64,000 nt of DNA, from positions 8,842,569 to 8,906,568 of the forward strand of contig CM032669.1 of assembly GCA_019095985.1 (NCBI GenBank), read 5' to 3'. Source of the stretch: Streblospio benedicti (Eukaryota; Annelida; Polychaeta; Spionida; Spionidae). A program made the position numbers and the translations under genes. The notes below the pieces were generated by a model that saw only the letters and a program-made list of their open reading frames with translations, made no database searches and was not told where the DNA came from. Of the stretch, positions 45,799 to 59,100 are shown piece after piece (the first letter of the stretch is position 1; each line of letters starts with the position of its first letter).

Positions 45799-47131
45799 GG
45801 GGCCTGTTTCACTAAGCTGTTTACGTTTACAGCACCAAAAACGTAATTTTTCAGTTTCACTAAACATTTCTAAGTTTATCGGAAACGAACTACGATGACA
45901 CATATCGTTAAAATCTGACGATGCTCGTTGATTTTTCTCACTCGTAAATGGCTGTGAGAACCGTAAAACAAGCGCCGTAAGTCACTGATCGAAAATAATA
46001 AAAACATCTCCCGTGTGCGGTGCACGTCTGTCCTGCGTGTCTATTTTTCATGCCAGAGGACACATCGTAGAGGACATAGAACGTGACCAATGCTAGATCT
46101 TTTGCCTACGACACAACAGGACTTGCTGACAGTGTGGCCGCACATTTTTTCAGCTCTGCGTTGGCTAGTTGATTTACGCATGGAGTGACAAGGGATCATT
46201 CACAAATCACGTATTTTTGGGCATTTCTGCCACCCCACCCCCCTCCGGTCATTGTGCGTCATAACTCCTGCCCACCCCCCCCCCACCCCCCAACTATGAG
46301 GCGTCATTTTACAGACTTGTGCCACCCCCCCCCCCCCCGCCACATACAAGTGGAAACTATGCAGCATCGCATAGATTAACATGCTATGGAAAAGAAAACA
46401 GAAAAAATACCATATTCACACCATTTCTCACTCTTGATGTCTGCACCCCTCCCCCTCTAGCCCACGATGACATCATTTCACTCTGGACCCCCCATTTTCC
46501 GCACTGAACCCTCCCTGGTGGTCAAGATCTCGATAAGATCTGAGGTACGGCAGTAGACTAGCGTGTAGCCTGATATGTCCTAGGCATTATTCACATCACT
46601 TAAAATGTGCACAAGCCCACATATCTTGGCAAACTCTAAAGAACGTAGGGGGCGCACATTTAGTGCAGGGCGCAAGTCTAGTTCCGGCATTGCTTTATAG
46701 AATTATAGGCATTTCAAACAGCCCTCAACACCCACCCCCACCCCCTCTCACCCACAGCCACCACCTATATAATACCCACTCAAAACCAATCTCGTTTTCA
46801 AACATCTTTTAATCACAAGTTGTTGTTTTTTGGTTAAAAAGCAAAACTCAACCTAGGGGAGTAACATCGAATATGTGTGCAGTGTGAAAGAGATTCCCAC
46901 ACACCGACAATGGTTTGGAAGTCAAGAATGGTATGTTCATGTGATATCCAGGGTCTGATATCGTTAAAAGTACTGTATATTGTAGCCGTAACGCCTACGG
47001 GGTTTACTGTTCTTACGGACATCAAAAAGGGGTTCGTGAAACACCCGTAAATACAATCAGATCGTACACGTAATCACATCCGTAATCGTTACTCGTACTC
47101 GTTGACGTAAAATGATAGTGAAACAGGCCCC
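45799..47131. mobile_element. TIR element, 1.33 kb
   Basis: GGGGCCTGTTTCACTA at left and its exact complement TAGTGAAACAGGCCCC at right. Both ends then carry ACG/CGTAA-rich subterminal sequence. The interior has C runs (46240-46340) and no transposase frame. No target duplication is evident. Confidence 0.75.
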
Positions 47132-49327
47132 TGGTCATGATGGCCCCTACTTAACTGCTGCCATGGGACGAATGGTGGCCAACAAATGGTTCTATAAACC
47201 CTCAACTGAAACCCGTTTAGTCTAGCATTGGGGATATCAAAGCCTCCCATCACACTATATTTACAATGTGCACATGGGTTTTGTACATTTTAGATTTACT
47301 CCCATGCACAATTGTAATCATTATTATTTTCTGTTATTTGAAAGAACTATGTTTGATGGCACATCCAAACAGCTTGGGAAAACGGGATGTTGCTATGGAC
47401 ATGGGTTTCTGGTATGCACCCATTCTATCTTTATTTTTGTTTAAGGATTTGTATGTAATAGGGGCGCCCCTAATCATCAGGGAAATATACATTTCTGGGC
47501 AGCTTACATTTGTTTGTGAGTTAACCTATCTAGGTTTTTTTCACACAGACGCTTGAACATTTCAAATACGGTTTACACTAATCAAAAAAATTTTGCAAAC
47601 AATTTAATAAATACCTTGGAAATTCTGTTATTGATCAAATGTAGCTACACACTTATATGATAACTTTTTCAAATATGCATTCAAAAATTATCCAAATATA
47701 TACACAAGTATTCTATATCATAAAGGAATGAAACAAATGCAACAATAAAATATTTATCTATTGTGTTGGGGCTATTTTTTACATTGGTAGATTTTAACGC
47801 CCACCTCGTAATAATCATCATTATTTTCTGGCATTGCATTCTTTTCTTCCAATGCGCATGGCATACACAATAACTATGTACTGGCAGGTGCGATTTCAGG
47901 CAAATGCAGGTTTTTGCTATATAACTTTTCAAAAGCATTCAACACATGGCAATGTTAAAAAAGGAATTTCATGGGTTTCGTAAAATCAAATGCGTAAAGT
48001 ATCGATGATTTTTGGACATGTAACCACAAACACGTATCTATTACCTACAGTGAAGTTTTAAGTTTGGTGGGGAGGAGCAGGATGTCGGGGAAAGTGTACC
48101 AGAAAATGATTCCATCTGGATCTGCCTGTGAAGGCAGCCATGAGGCAATGAGCATTTATTACCCTGCAAAAAAAAAAGAAAACACACCATGTGAGCATAA
48201 AAATATTGCAAATGATTGTACTTGCAAAATGAGTTACGATTGCATTTTACCTTCCCAGAACCTTGGACATTCATACGCCAAAGCGAAACACTAATTGCAA
48301 AAATCGGTTGCTTGTAGAATGCCATTCAACTTTTTTGTAAAAGATTTTGTTGCTATGAACTATATTCAGAATCTAACAACATGATTCTCTTTGCCAAGCA
48401 TTGATGGAGAAATCAAAAGTCACAAAAAGTGCCTGTAATAGACTGGGCTCCGGGTCATAAAAGCGAAAGCAGTTCTCTATAGTTGTGGCCAAATTCGTCC
48501 CTGGTAATATCTATTCTTAAACTAAAGACACTAAAATCCATAATATGATGTTACTTGGTTGCAAAATGCGTTAACGCAAAATGCAACCAACCCCTTTTGA
48601 TAAAAGAAATAGTCATTTACATTGGGGTTTTGGTATGCACACGAAATTCATGAAATACCGTAAGTGCCCTCCTTTCTTTAAAAAAGTATGGATTTGCCAT
48701 TACTTTGTACATTACATTACGTGTACATATGCCGATACAAGGGCAATGCTGTTTGCATTGTGATTAAAAGTTGGCCTGAACGTAACTGAAAGTGTGTACA
48801 GGTGTAAAAAAAAGTATACATGAACGCTCATAGTTACCAGGTGTTTTATTGAATACTATACCAGTTGTGAAAAGACAACACAAAGAACATATTCACACCA
48901 CCACACAGTTAAAGTCATAGTGTATGCAAAAAAGCAATGGCGTGAACAGAGTTCAAGCTGGACAATGTATAATTACCCGTTGTTATTAAATATGCATAAC
49001 ATGAAGAATAAACACGCTCATTTGGCACGTTTGCATTGAACCGTCTAAAGTAAAGACCTATTCAGATGGTCATTTATGTTTCTAGCAGTGTAGAGTCATT
49101 TGAATTTGCCTCTCACGTTTATGAACTAACACTATCAGTCTAGGGTGTGTACGATAATCACGATCAAGATACGTGTAAGTCTGATACATCAAAAGTTAAT
49201 ACGCGTGTAAATTTACCCAACGATCACGTCGATTGTCAACATAATACTGGTCAAACGAAATGTCACTGGTTAATCGAAATGCCACCGTGCAACTGTATCA
49301 CAGTCATAGTCTAGGTTTTAATGAGTA
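47132..49327. other. Intergenic / 3' flank of the ankyrin gene, nothing recognised
   Basis: AT-rich. Open frames at 47266-47556 and 48064-48294 lack supporting signals. Confidence 0.4.
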
Positions 49328-49329
49328 TA

Positions 49330-49505
49330 CAGTAGAACATCCAATTAAGACCACCCCTCTATTGAGACCACCTCTATAATAAGACCACTTTTCAGTCCCA
49401 ATCCTTCATAAAGCTACCAAAACAAACCTCTGTATAGAGACCACCTCTCTATTGAGACCACCTTACACTGGTCCCAAATGTGGTCCTAATAGAGGGGTTC
49501 TGTTG
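49330..49505. mobile_element. Pogo-like MITE, 176 bp
   Basis: CAGTAGAACATCCAATTAAG at left and a complementary end reading CAACAGAACCCCTCTATTAG, flanked by TA (49328-49329, 49506-49507). The inside repeats ATTGAGACCACCTCT-like phrases. A remnant with AATAAGACCACCTCTATAAG lies at 60397. Confidence 0.7.
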
Positions 49506-49567
49506 TACTTTCTTTCAATAACATCTAATAGTAACAAACATTTAATCCAATCAGCTCATACATATCA

Positions 49568-50187
49568 TTACGCATTCAAGCTGTGAGCTACCTGACCCAT
49601 GGTCATTTTCTTCTGAGAACTCCCATTGCTCATACTGCTACTGCTGCCCTTGTTTTTGTTCTGTAACACTATCGCCAGCGTGGAAAGTCGTCCTTTACCT
49701 TTTTTGTCGGGCACTTTTTGAATGATGTCTGGCATTTTTGCCGGCTTGCAAAACGATGTGGTACTCTGCTGGGTCAAGATGTCCATGATGGAGGGAATTG
49801 CATTTCTACTTCGATGCACACGCTGCCCCAACTCCGGCGATCCATCATCATCAGATATTCGAGAGCTATTAACGAAGTTTGTGGGGTGGTATCCGTGAAC
49901 GGGGTTCAGTTTAGAGCCAAGGTTGAGCAAGGTCACTGCTGTGTCCACGGAACGTGCCGTGTCGGGCATATCCGAGTCGTCCTCCCCGGGAGAAGTCTTA
50001 CGCTTCTTTTTCTTCTGGCGTTTGATCACTGTGATTTTGGTGACGCTTCTGTTGGGGTGACTGCTTGCCTGGCTTGATGTAAGGTTGTTTGGGTGAGTGC
50101 TTGCTTGGCTGGTTGCGTGGGTATGGATGGTGGAGAGAAGACTGGAGCGACTCTCTACTGTTGTTGCCAATTCAGTCGAGTTGTCCC
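49568..50187 (-). CDS. Ankyrin-gene last coding exon
   Basis: Acceptor CATCTATTCAAG. The frame runs from GDNSTELATTVESR to the stop at 49568-49570. It is Ser/Thr/His-rich (IHTHATSQASTHPN) with a lysine-rich cluster. Without the short exon at 56179 the phases would not match. A TTTATT on + at 48845-48850 is a possible poly(A) signal on the coding strand. Confidence 0.8.
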
Positions 50188-53100
50188 CTTGAATAGATGG
50201 AAAATAAGACTTCACACATGTACATATTATACTGATTGTATCAATATACTTTCTTTGGAAATGTCATGTTTTATACTGCGAGTAGAATCCTCTTATTTTT
50301 TCAGCATTGGTCCAATGATATAAAACAGAATCAATCACACTAAGTAACATGTTTGTGCAATGCACTTTAATGGCATGTTGTACTTGAATTTGCGTGGAAT
50401 AATAGGATTGGGCTACAAACTCAAAAGCTATGAAGTCTTGCATTCAAATATAAATCTGGTAACATTCATCATCCTCACTATTGAAGTTCATATGTGCATG
50501 GGTCATTAATGCTGAATACAACTCATTAGTTTTATGTCAAACATCCAGGGGCAAGGTTTAGGATTTATCAGAGCGAATGGAAAGCTGTCAGATCAAATAT
50601 ACAAATATTTGCTCACTGAATGTTTATATTTGTTTTTACAGACCAAGAGCTCCATTTGTATTTGTTCATGTTCTATCTTCCACAATGACAGCACCAATAT
50701 TTCTATATAAATACATGAGAAGTATGGGCCCGTTGCACGTGGGAAAAAAAGCAGAGTGCACTCCCAACTTATTTGTAACAGTGTATTTTGTTATGGCTCA
50801 AGTAACAGATTAAACGTCTAGGGTATGGTCAAATTAACACTGCGAATTTAGTGAAATTTTACAATTATTTAAAACACAAATAAAATACCTGATACAAATG
50901 TCTAAATAAATTAAATAGAAAATACTTTTTTACAAGAATTGCTGTGAATGTTCTGACACAATCTGACACTTTGAAATTACTGTCCACTCCCAAAAGTTTC
51001 CAATCCACAAAATATCCACTCAGTTGCTTGCTTTGCAAAGTCTAATCCAATTCCCCCCAGCGGCTTTCAGCTGGTTGCAAAATGATATCTCCAAAACAAT
51101 GCTCTGTGAGCTTTATCAAGCTTCAAAGTTCCAAAAACAAAGTTTTTTGAAACAAATGCTTCTCAGAACGATAATTTACAAATTCAAACTTAATGACAAG
51201 GATGCATGAAATATCAACTTGATGGCAAAGATGCATGAAATATCCGTAAACTGAACAAATCAAACTCTTCAAACTAATTCACAAACTGAAACTCAAACTA
51301 ATGCTATCTATTAAATTGCGAGCTGCCTTTACATATATACCCTAAGGTCTAGAACAATTCAGGGGACAATCACATTATTCTTAACAAATTATGTAATGCA
51401 GCGGATTCCACATTCTAGAACAATTGTTATTCTTAACAAATTATGTAATGCATTGAGAACATTCCACATTCTAGAGTGTAAACAAATTAATCCATAAACC
51501 TTTGTTTCTGGAAACCTCCGGCGTACCAGATAGTACATGCATACTACTAACATCAATAATACATCAATAATATTGATTTACCAATCAACACCTTTGGTAA
51601 CATGATGTAAGCATAACTATACAATTAACTTTTATTTAAACAACCCTAAACACCACCCCCCTCCTGTGAGCAGAAGAAAGTTTTTCCAAAACTTTCTTTT
51701 CAAAAAATATCTAATTTTAACAATATTTACAATTACAATACTGTTTCATAATTATAAATGTTACACCGTTTAGATTAAAAACATATCATACATAATCAAA
51801 CTCAAACATTGCATGAAAATGTCTTTAACATTACATCACAGACATAAAAATCAACTAAATACTTTTACTATTTGTCTACACAAATAAATTTCAATTATAC
51901 AATGTCAATGTCAAGGAATTCAATATCAAAATTCAATATAGCATTAACACTCTTCTATGTAACTCCATCTAAGCAATTTGTTAATAATAATTTAAATAAA
52001 CAAACATTGCTCAATAGCATATTCAATGTTATATTAATCATATTCAAATACATGTTAATGTCCATGAATCTTTGATACAATTCAACAATAAAATCCATAG
52101 TAATGTTCCAAGATTTGTAGTTCACAATACTATATTTGTTATCTTCTGAGGTGCACACTTTTAACTGGTCACCACTTTTAAGAATACAATGATGTAGTTT
52201 GAATTACCAAATTTTAATACTGTTAAGACCAAAATCTGAAGGAATAATAAAATCAGTCAAAAAGAGCTTTTGGTTTATCAAAAGTTTTAAATGTAATGGT
52301 TTTGAAAAGGATAATCTACCACTATCATGAATCTCATTTTAAATAAAACAAAAATGATCGAACGCTGTCTTGAAAATCAAATGAGTCATCTGTCTGTTGA
52401 TGATCTGACATGATGATATCAACATTTTACTCAAACGAACTAGGATGAAGACAAGCCCTCATCATAAGAATCACATGTTCTCAGGTATAGTGGAAACTGG
52501 GCCCCTGAGATGAATAACTGGACTGGACGTGCCCTCATGAAACAAATCCAAAGATTTCCCAGGTGAACTGGAAGGACAGGATTGTGCCCTCATTAAACAA
52601 ATCCAAATATTTCCCAAGATGAACTGGAAGGACAGGATTGGCCCTCATTAATCAAATCCAAATATTTCCCAGGCAGTGGAAGGACACTGGCCCTCATCAC
52701 AGGATTGCCCTCATTAATCAAATAAAGGGAAATTTTGAGCCCTGGCATAAAGGAAGACAAATAAAATTGGGATGACTCAAACCAAAGACTGCCCTAGATG
52801 GATAGGGGTCAGATGTCCATGAAGGTTCTTCAAATGGGAGGGTTTTGGATGGTCTGATTTTTTGCCCAATGTCTTGACAAGCCAATTCTACAAAAATCAA
52901 AACATCACAATGGGCCATGAAAATTTCTTTCTGATCAGTCTTGTTTATGCCCAAATGACCTGATAAAACATTCTCATCCAGCTTTAGATGGATTCGGATG
53001 AATCCTGATTTCCTCTTCCAACAATTTTAAGGTTCTTCATCAAACACCATGGGTCTCATAATCAAACGTTCTGGACGGGGTTTGCCAACCATAATTTAAA

Positions 53101-56100
53101 GTTCTGGGTCTTTTTGTTGTTCACAAAATTTTTCAACAACATCCTTCCTTTTCATGGCAGCTCATCAATGACTCAGAATTTTTCTCAGAGAGGTTTCGAC
53201 ATGAGAATTTTCCTTGTCTTTTAATTTCAAACTCATGGATCGTGTCACAGCACAAACAGGATAAATTCCAGGAACTTCCTTTCAATTGGATCAACATGTG
53301 ATTCCAGAAAGGATTTTCAGTCACAATAGGATCTTAAACACTTTCTTGCCTGCAAGATCATTGCCAAGAAATAACCTGTATACCATCACAATCCATTTTT
53401 TCTCTAACACCCATTGTTACATGTCCTGACACAAGATCAGTGGACAAGTACAACTTATGAAGGGTGCAATACTATAATCATCTTCAAACAGACCCATAAC
53501 AAAGTGCACCTAAACCAGTGTCTGTTTCATTTGTGAATGGCAAAACATCTGCCAAAATTACAGACTGGAGTGCCCCAGTGTCTCTCAAATATTTAATTGG
53601 TTTAGCATCCTTCATATCACTTGAAAGTGAAACAAAACCATCATGAATGAATGGCTCAAAACTCTCCATATTTGGTTTGTTCAATTTTTCTTAACAAATC
53701 CACAAAGTACTAGATCAACATTTTGTTCCAAATGGGGCTTGGCTCATTCTCCAAAGTACAAAAGTTTGAGTTACTCATCCTCCAAATCACAAAATGAGTT
53801 TGATTAAACTCTTCCAAATCCAAAAAATGATTCTGAGCCAAAAGCCTCCTCAATCCACTAACAAACTAGACTCTTGGTAGGTTTACAAACAGAGTTAGAC
53901 TCTTTAACAAATTATTTTTGCATTTTCAAAATTGGATACAGTTCCAAATTTAGAAACAAAGTTTACAGTAGTTCTACCTGTAATTTTTCTTTGTTCCTTA
54001 TTTTTCAATACAGGACAGTCCAAATTTCATATGACCTGGCTCTTTACAATAATAACAAACCATGTTTTAGCTGTCTGACCAGGTTCTGACTTTTGGCTTG
54101 GTGTTATAACTTGAGGTCTTATTTTCTGACTGACTCTTGTTTTTTTGCTACTATTTTGCTTGAAATTTCAGAAGAATTAGGATTCTTATTTGTAATGATT
54201 TTGAGGTTTGCCAGAAAATAAATTTGTGTGTCAAAGCATAGTCATCATAGTCTAGCTGCACTATCCAATGTGTCTGCACTCTGTTCATCTATATATGTTT
54301 TTTCACATCAGGTGTATGCATCTTTTTAAATTCTTCAATCAAAACTAGCTGGCGCAATTTATCAAAAATTTTCCTCAATCTTTTTTAAATTACACCAGCG
54401 ATCAAACAACTGTTCATGGTTCTGGCAAACTCAACATAAGTTTGGTCATTTCTTTTTTTCCCAATTTCTGAACTTCTGGCGATATGCCTCAGGCACCAAT
54501 TCATACCCTTTACAAATCAAGGTCTTCACTGTATCATAGTTTGAAGCCTGATCAACCGAAAGTTATTGTAAAAATTTCCCTACAGATAGAACACTCTGTA
54601 AGAGCATAGTCCAATTTTCCTTAGGCCAATTCAGATTTTTGCTACTTTTTCAAAGTGCAAAAAAGTACTAGTCAACAGCCTTGTCTTGAAATGGGGGTAC
54701 CAGTCTAATATGTTTGGTTACATCAAATTTCTTTTTCTAAGGCCTCAAATTTGTCACAGATCTTGTTTTTAATCTAAGTTTTTCAAGTTCTAGCTTTTTC
54801 TTTTCTAGTGCCAGTTATTTCCAATTTTTCCCCTATCTGCTGCTTGTTTTTTCCCTTTCTAATCTTTCCTGCATTTCTAATTTTTTTTAGCTCAAATTCC
54901 CTCTCTTCCTTTCTTTTCTCTTTCTTTTCCTGGTTCTAATTTTTTTAAATAGTAACATTTTTTCAGTTTCATAAAATTTCTTCTTCCGACAATATTTCAT
55001 CTTCTATCAATTTTTCTACAACTATGTTTTGATTTCTGATTTTTTTATGGATTTCTTACATCATAATTCAGATACTCAGCTAATGCAAACAGCTTATCTT
55101 TGTTTAAGATTTGAATTCTGTTGCATCAGGATTTTTCCTATAAATTTGTTTAGGGTCAAATGTTGCCATGTTAATACGACTTCACTACAACCACCAAATT
55201 CCACAACCTCAATCAAATAACTCTAAAAATAAATTTTGCACAGAGTTCAAAATAATCCCTGTACACACTCAGATTCAGAATCCCGGACGGAGCCCCCAAT
55301 TTTGTTATGGCTCAAGTAACAGATTAGAAACGTCTAGGGGTATGGTCAAATTAACACTGCAATTTAGTGGTTAAATTTTACAATTATTTATTTTTTTATA
55401 ACACAAAATAAAATACCTGATACAAATGTCTAAATAAATTAAATAGAAAAATACTTTTTTTACACAAGATTGCTGTGAATGTTCTGACACAATCTGACAC
55501 TTGAAATTACTGTCCACTCCCAAAGTTTCCACTCCACAAAATATCCACTCCAGAAATGCGCTTTGCAAAGTCTAATCCAATTCAAAAGTTTCCCAGCGGC
55601 TTTCAGCTCGTCTGGCACAAATGAATGATATCTCCAAAACAATGCTCTGTGAGCTTTATCAAGTCTTCAAAGTTCCAATAACAAAGTTTTCAAACAAAAT
55701 GCTTCTCAGCGATAATTTACAAATTCAAACTTAATGACAAGGATCTAAATATCAACTTGATGGCAAAAGTGCATGAATTCAAAATTGCTGGCAAAGATGA
55801 ACAAATCAAACTCTTCAAACTAATTCACAAACTGAAACTCCAAACTAATACTATCTATTAAATTGCGAGCTGCCTTAACATTGCAAGTCCTTGAATGAGT
55901 TCATCGTGTTGGTAATTAAATAAATTTATTATTTTCATCTTTCACACCACTAAAGATTTATTACCGTTTGACAGTTATTTAAACCATGATCTGACATGCA
56001 CAGTAGTGTTTTTGAAAATGTCTGCAGAAGCAGACGAAACTGTCAAACGGTAAATAATCTTTAGTGTTGTGAAAGATGAAAATAATAGATTTATGCAACA

Positions 56101-59100
56101 TTGCAAGGTTATAACAAGTCCTTGAAAACTATCCGCTTGCAAAATGTTAGTTTTTTTATGAGGTACACGCAAAAATACCTGACAGCGAGATTTTTGGTAT
56201 TGACGAGGAGGAGGCGGTCGGGTCGATTGGTGGCAGCCGCCCGCGGATCTTGTACAGCGCCATCTCTTGGTCTTTGGCTTGTTTAATCTGAAAGGACGTG
56301 CAATATTCTATATTTGCGCTATATCTTCAAATGCGGTATTTAATCTCCTGGATAGAGTGGAACAACTATTTGTTGACTTGTAGAAATTAATTCGACAATT
56401 TTTGGTTTGTGTTATTATGCTATTGAATGTTTATAAGCACATCCCACACCCCACACCCATTCTATTAGTCGTAATCACGCAATCAAGACAAAGCTTTAGA
56501 CTTGTAAAATTGTCAATGTTCTGACCTTCTCTGGACCTTGTCTGGATTTTTTTTATTCGTTTCTAGTTGTGTTCGTCGGGAGCTAGTCCCAATCAATTAC
56601 TGGCTAAAAAGTCGGCATAGATGTAAGATTTGAGCTCTGAAGATTTGAGCAAATACAGAAATATTGGAGACGTACACCATTCTAACTTTTTTGTCGGTGC
56701 TCTTTCGACCAAGACCAGAAATTAAAATATTTGTTTGAAACCATATCAGGACCACGTCTGGTGTTAGTTTTAGGCTATTCTTGTTGATCATGACCATGTC
56801 GTGACCTGGTGTTGAGACAGTCACGACAATGAAAATTTGACAAGTCTTTTCCAGACACTAATTTTAGTCCACTACATTTGGGATTTTAGCAATTGTTTTG
56901 TTTTCAGACACTTGTTCTGAAAATTATTGGAAGTCATTAAAAGTAAAAGTGTCTGAGCAAGCTAGAAAGATATGCGCGCTTATAGGAAATTTCAGCATTT
57001 TCAAACTTTAAATTTGCAAATATACTCATTTTGATCAGGTAAAGCCAAATTAATATGCAAGAGCAATTTGCATAGTTAGGACAGCCACTGACCTAAATCA
57101 GTGAAGGAAAGCTTTCCTTGTATCCAAATACAATGGTGATCGTGCAACACCATTGACGCTTACGCATTGATTGGATGTGAAATCTTCACCTCATATAGAG
57201 ATTATTTAAATGTATCCAAAAGCATAGCTGTTCCAATCATTGTCCATATGCCTTTACTAAAATAGCTTACAATGTAAACATCTGAAAATGTTGAAAATGT
57301 TAAAAATTCCTATAAGCGTGAGCATCTTTCCAAATTATGTAGAAACACAAAAATTGTGTAGGTGTGCGTGTAGGTGTGCATTTTAGTGTAAATCATTTCC
57401 AATAATTGTCACAGTAAGAATCTAGCAGTCGGCTTCCATATTAGACAATTATCTCAATGTCACAGTAAGTGTCTAAGGGAAAATGTTACTGTAGTAGTGG
57501 ACTAAAATTGGTGCAAGGACAATGATGTGATTACAACTAATGGAATGCAGATTTTTTTTCTGTAATGCACATGAGTATGCCGTGACGTAGTCTTTAACAT
57601 CCATGACTTTTCTAAGTATTGACTTGTTGTTCCCCGCATATAGAACGCAGGCGTAATAAGCAGCATTCTTTATATTCTAAGAACGACAAAAAAAATATCG
57701 TTCATTTGAGCGAACATTGGTACATTTCCGTGGGAGGTGGTAATTATCTTTGCACTGACAAAAACACCGGTGATTCTGTTTATGTCCTGCATATAATCTG
57801 ATTGCAAGCGCATTATAGAAACAAGCATGACTGTGAAATCAGATTATCAAGCTGCTGCATTGGATTGTGTCACACAGAAATAGAAGAGGACTAGTGACAA
57901 GAGACACCCTCTGTAAGACGAGTGGGCACGACTTAGTTTACACCGAATCAGGCTTATAGCAACGCTCTAAATACTCGACACCATTGCGCTTGTTTTTCAC
58001 ATTGGCGAAACGTGACCAGGGATTCTTTAATGTCTAATGCCGTGAGCCCACCAAGCAATCAAACCCTCTGTTCTCATGGCACTTTAGATAGGACTCTGGG
58101 TTCTGTTCAACCTTTAGTTTCAGGCAGGTTAACAGTAAAAACCAGTGTCATCTAATAAAAGAATCTAATTGAAATATAAAATGGCCAAGTTCAGTTTTAT
58201 CTAGCTATCTAAAAAATTCTATGTATTTGGTATACAGCGCTTGGTTTCACTTTGTTTTTGAATTTTCTTTTGCATATTTTCTTTTATAGCTTTTTATGCT
58301 GCGTGATATCCTAATAGTAATGTTTCTGTTTGATTTTGTTTAGCAATTGCTGAATGTTGAATTTTTATCAGGATATCACACAGCATAAAAGACAATTCAA
58401 AGACAAAACTAGCTATATCAAACTCTAGCAATAAGTATCATTTCTTGGTCATTATTCTTTCATAGCCATAAGATCTGTTATATTTCAACTGTGGGTTACA
58501 CATGCGATCGACAATCACGTTATCCCATGTGCACAGCAATCACCATTCCCAGCCCTTCGTTTACAACAAGCATTTTCATTTGAGCTATTTTCTTTCCAGG
58601 CCCTTCGGAACATCTAAATCTTTGTCTGCGCTAGTAACGAAGCAAATTGAAGCCGTGCCGTGAAAGAGGGTGTTACTCACCTGCACCCTCCTCTCTTTCG
58701 CGCCGATGATGGCCCATTGTTCGGCGGACAGGAAGTTCTGCGAGTCGAACTGCTTGGTGCTGGCGTTGCCCTGCTCCACGAGCAGCAGGGCCACGTCGTG
58801 CAGGCCGAGCCGCCGCGCGTAGATGTAGGGCGTGAGACCATGCGCGTCACACACGTCCACCTGCGGGAAACAGCGTAGATGTAAATGTAAATTGTGCTGG
58901 TTTATAGTCATGATTCTAGTGCTCTAGCGACTTTACAATTAAAAATTCTATGTATTTGGTACACAGCGCTTGGTCTCATTTCGTTTTGGAATGTTCTTTT
59001 TTATGCTGTGTGAATATGTTCTCAAAAAATTTAATTTTGAATTTTTTAAATTTTATTTATTTATAAAGAAATTTAAATATTCAAAATTAAATCATTGAGA

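Noticed and set aside
46185-46507. Proline-rich and glycine-rich open frames
   Set aside because: Translation of C runs inside a TIR transposon.
47266-47556. 96-codon hydrophobic frame
   Set aside because: AT-rich DNA readily yields hydrophobic frames. No start or splice support.
49330-49505. Array of spaced repeats that might suggest a CRISPR-like array
   Set aside because: The repeats are degenerate phrases inside a TA-flanked MITE of a eukaryotic genome.
55878-56115. ATTGCAAG and AAGTCCTTGAA phrases on both sides of the 55921 foldback as a target duplication
   Set aside because: They do not abut the element ends and the spacing differs on the two sides.
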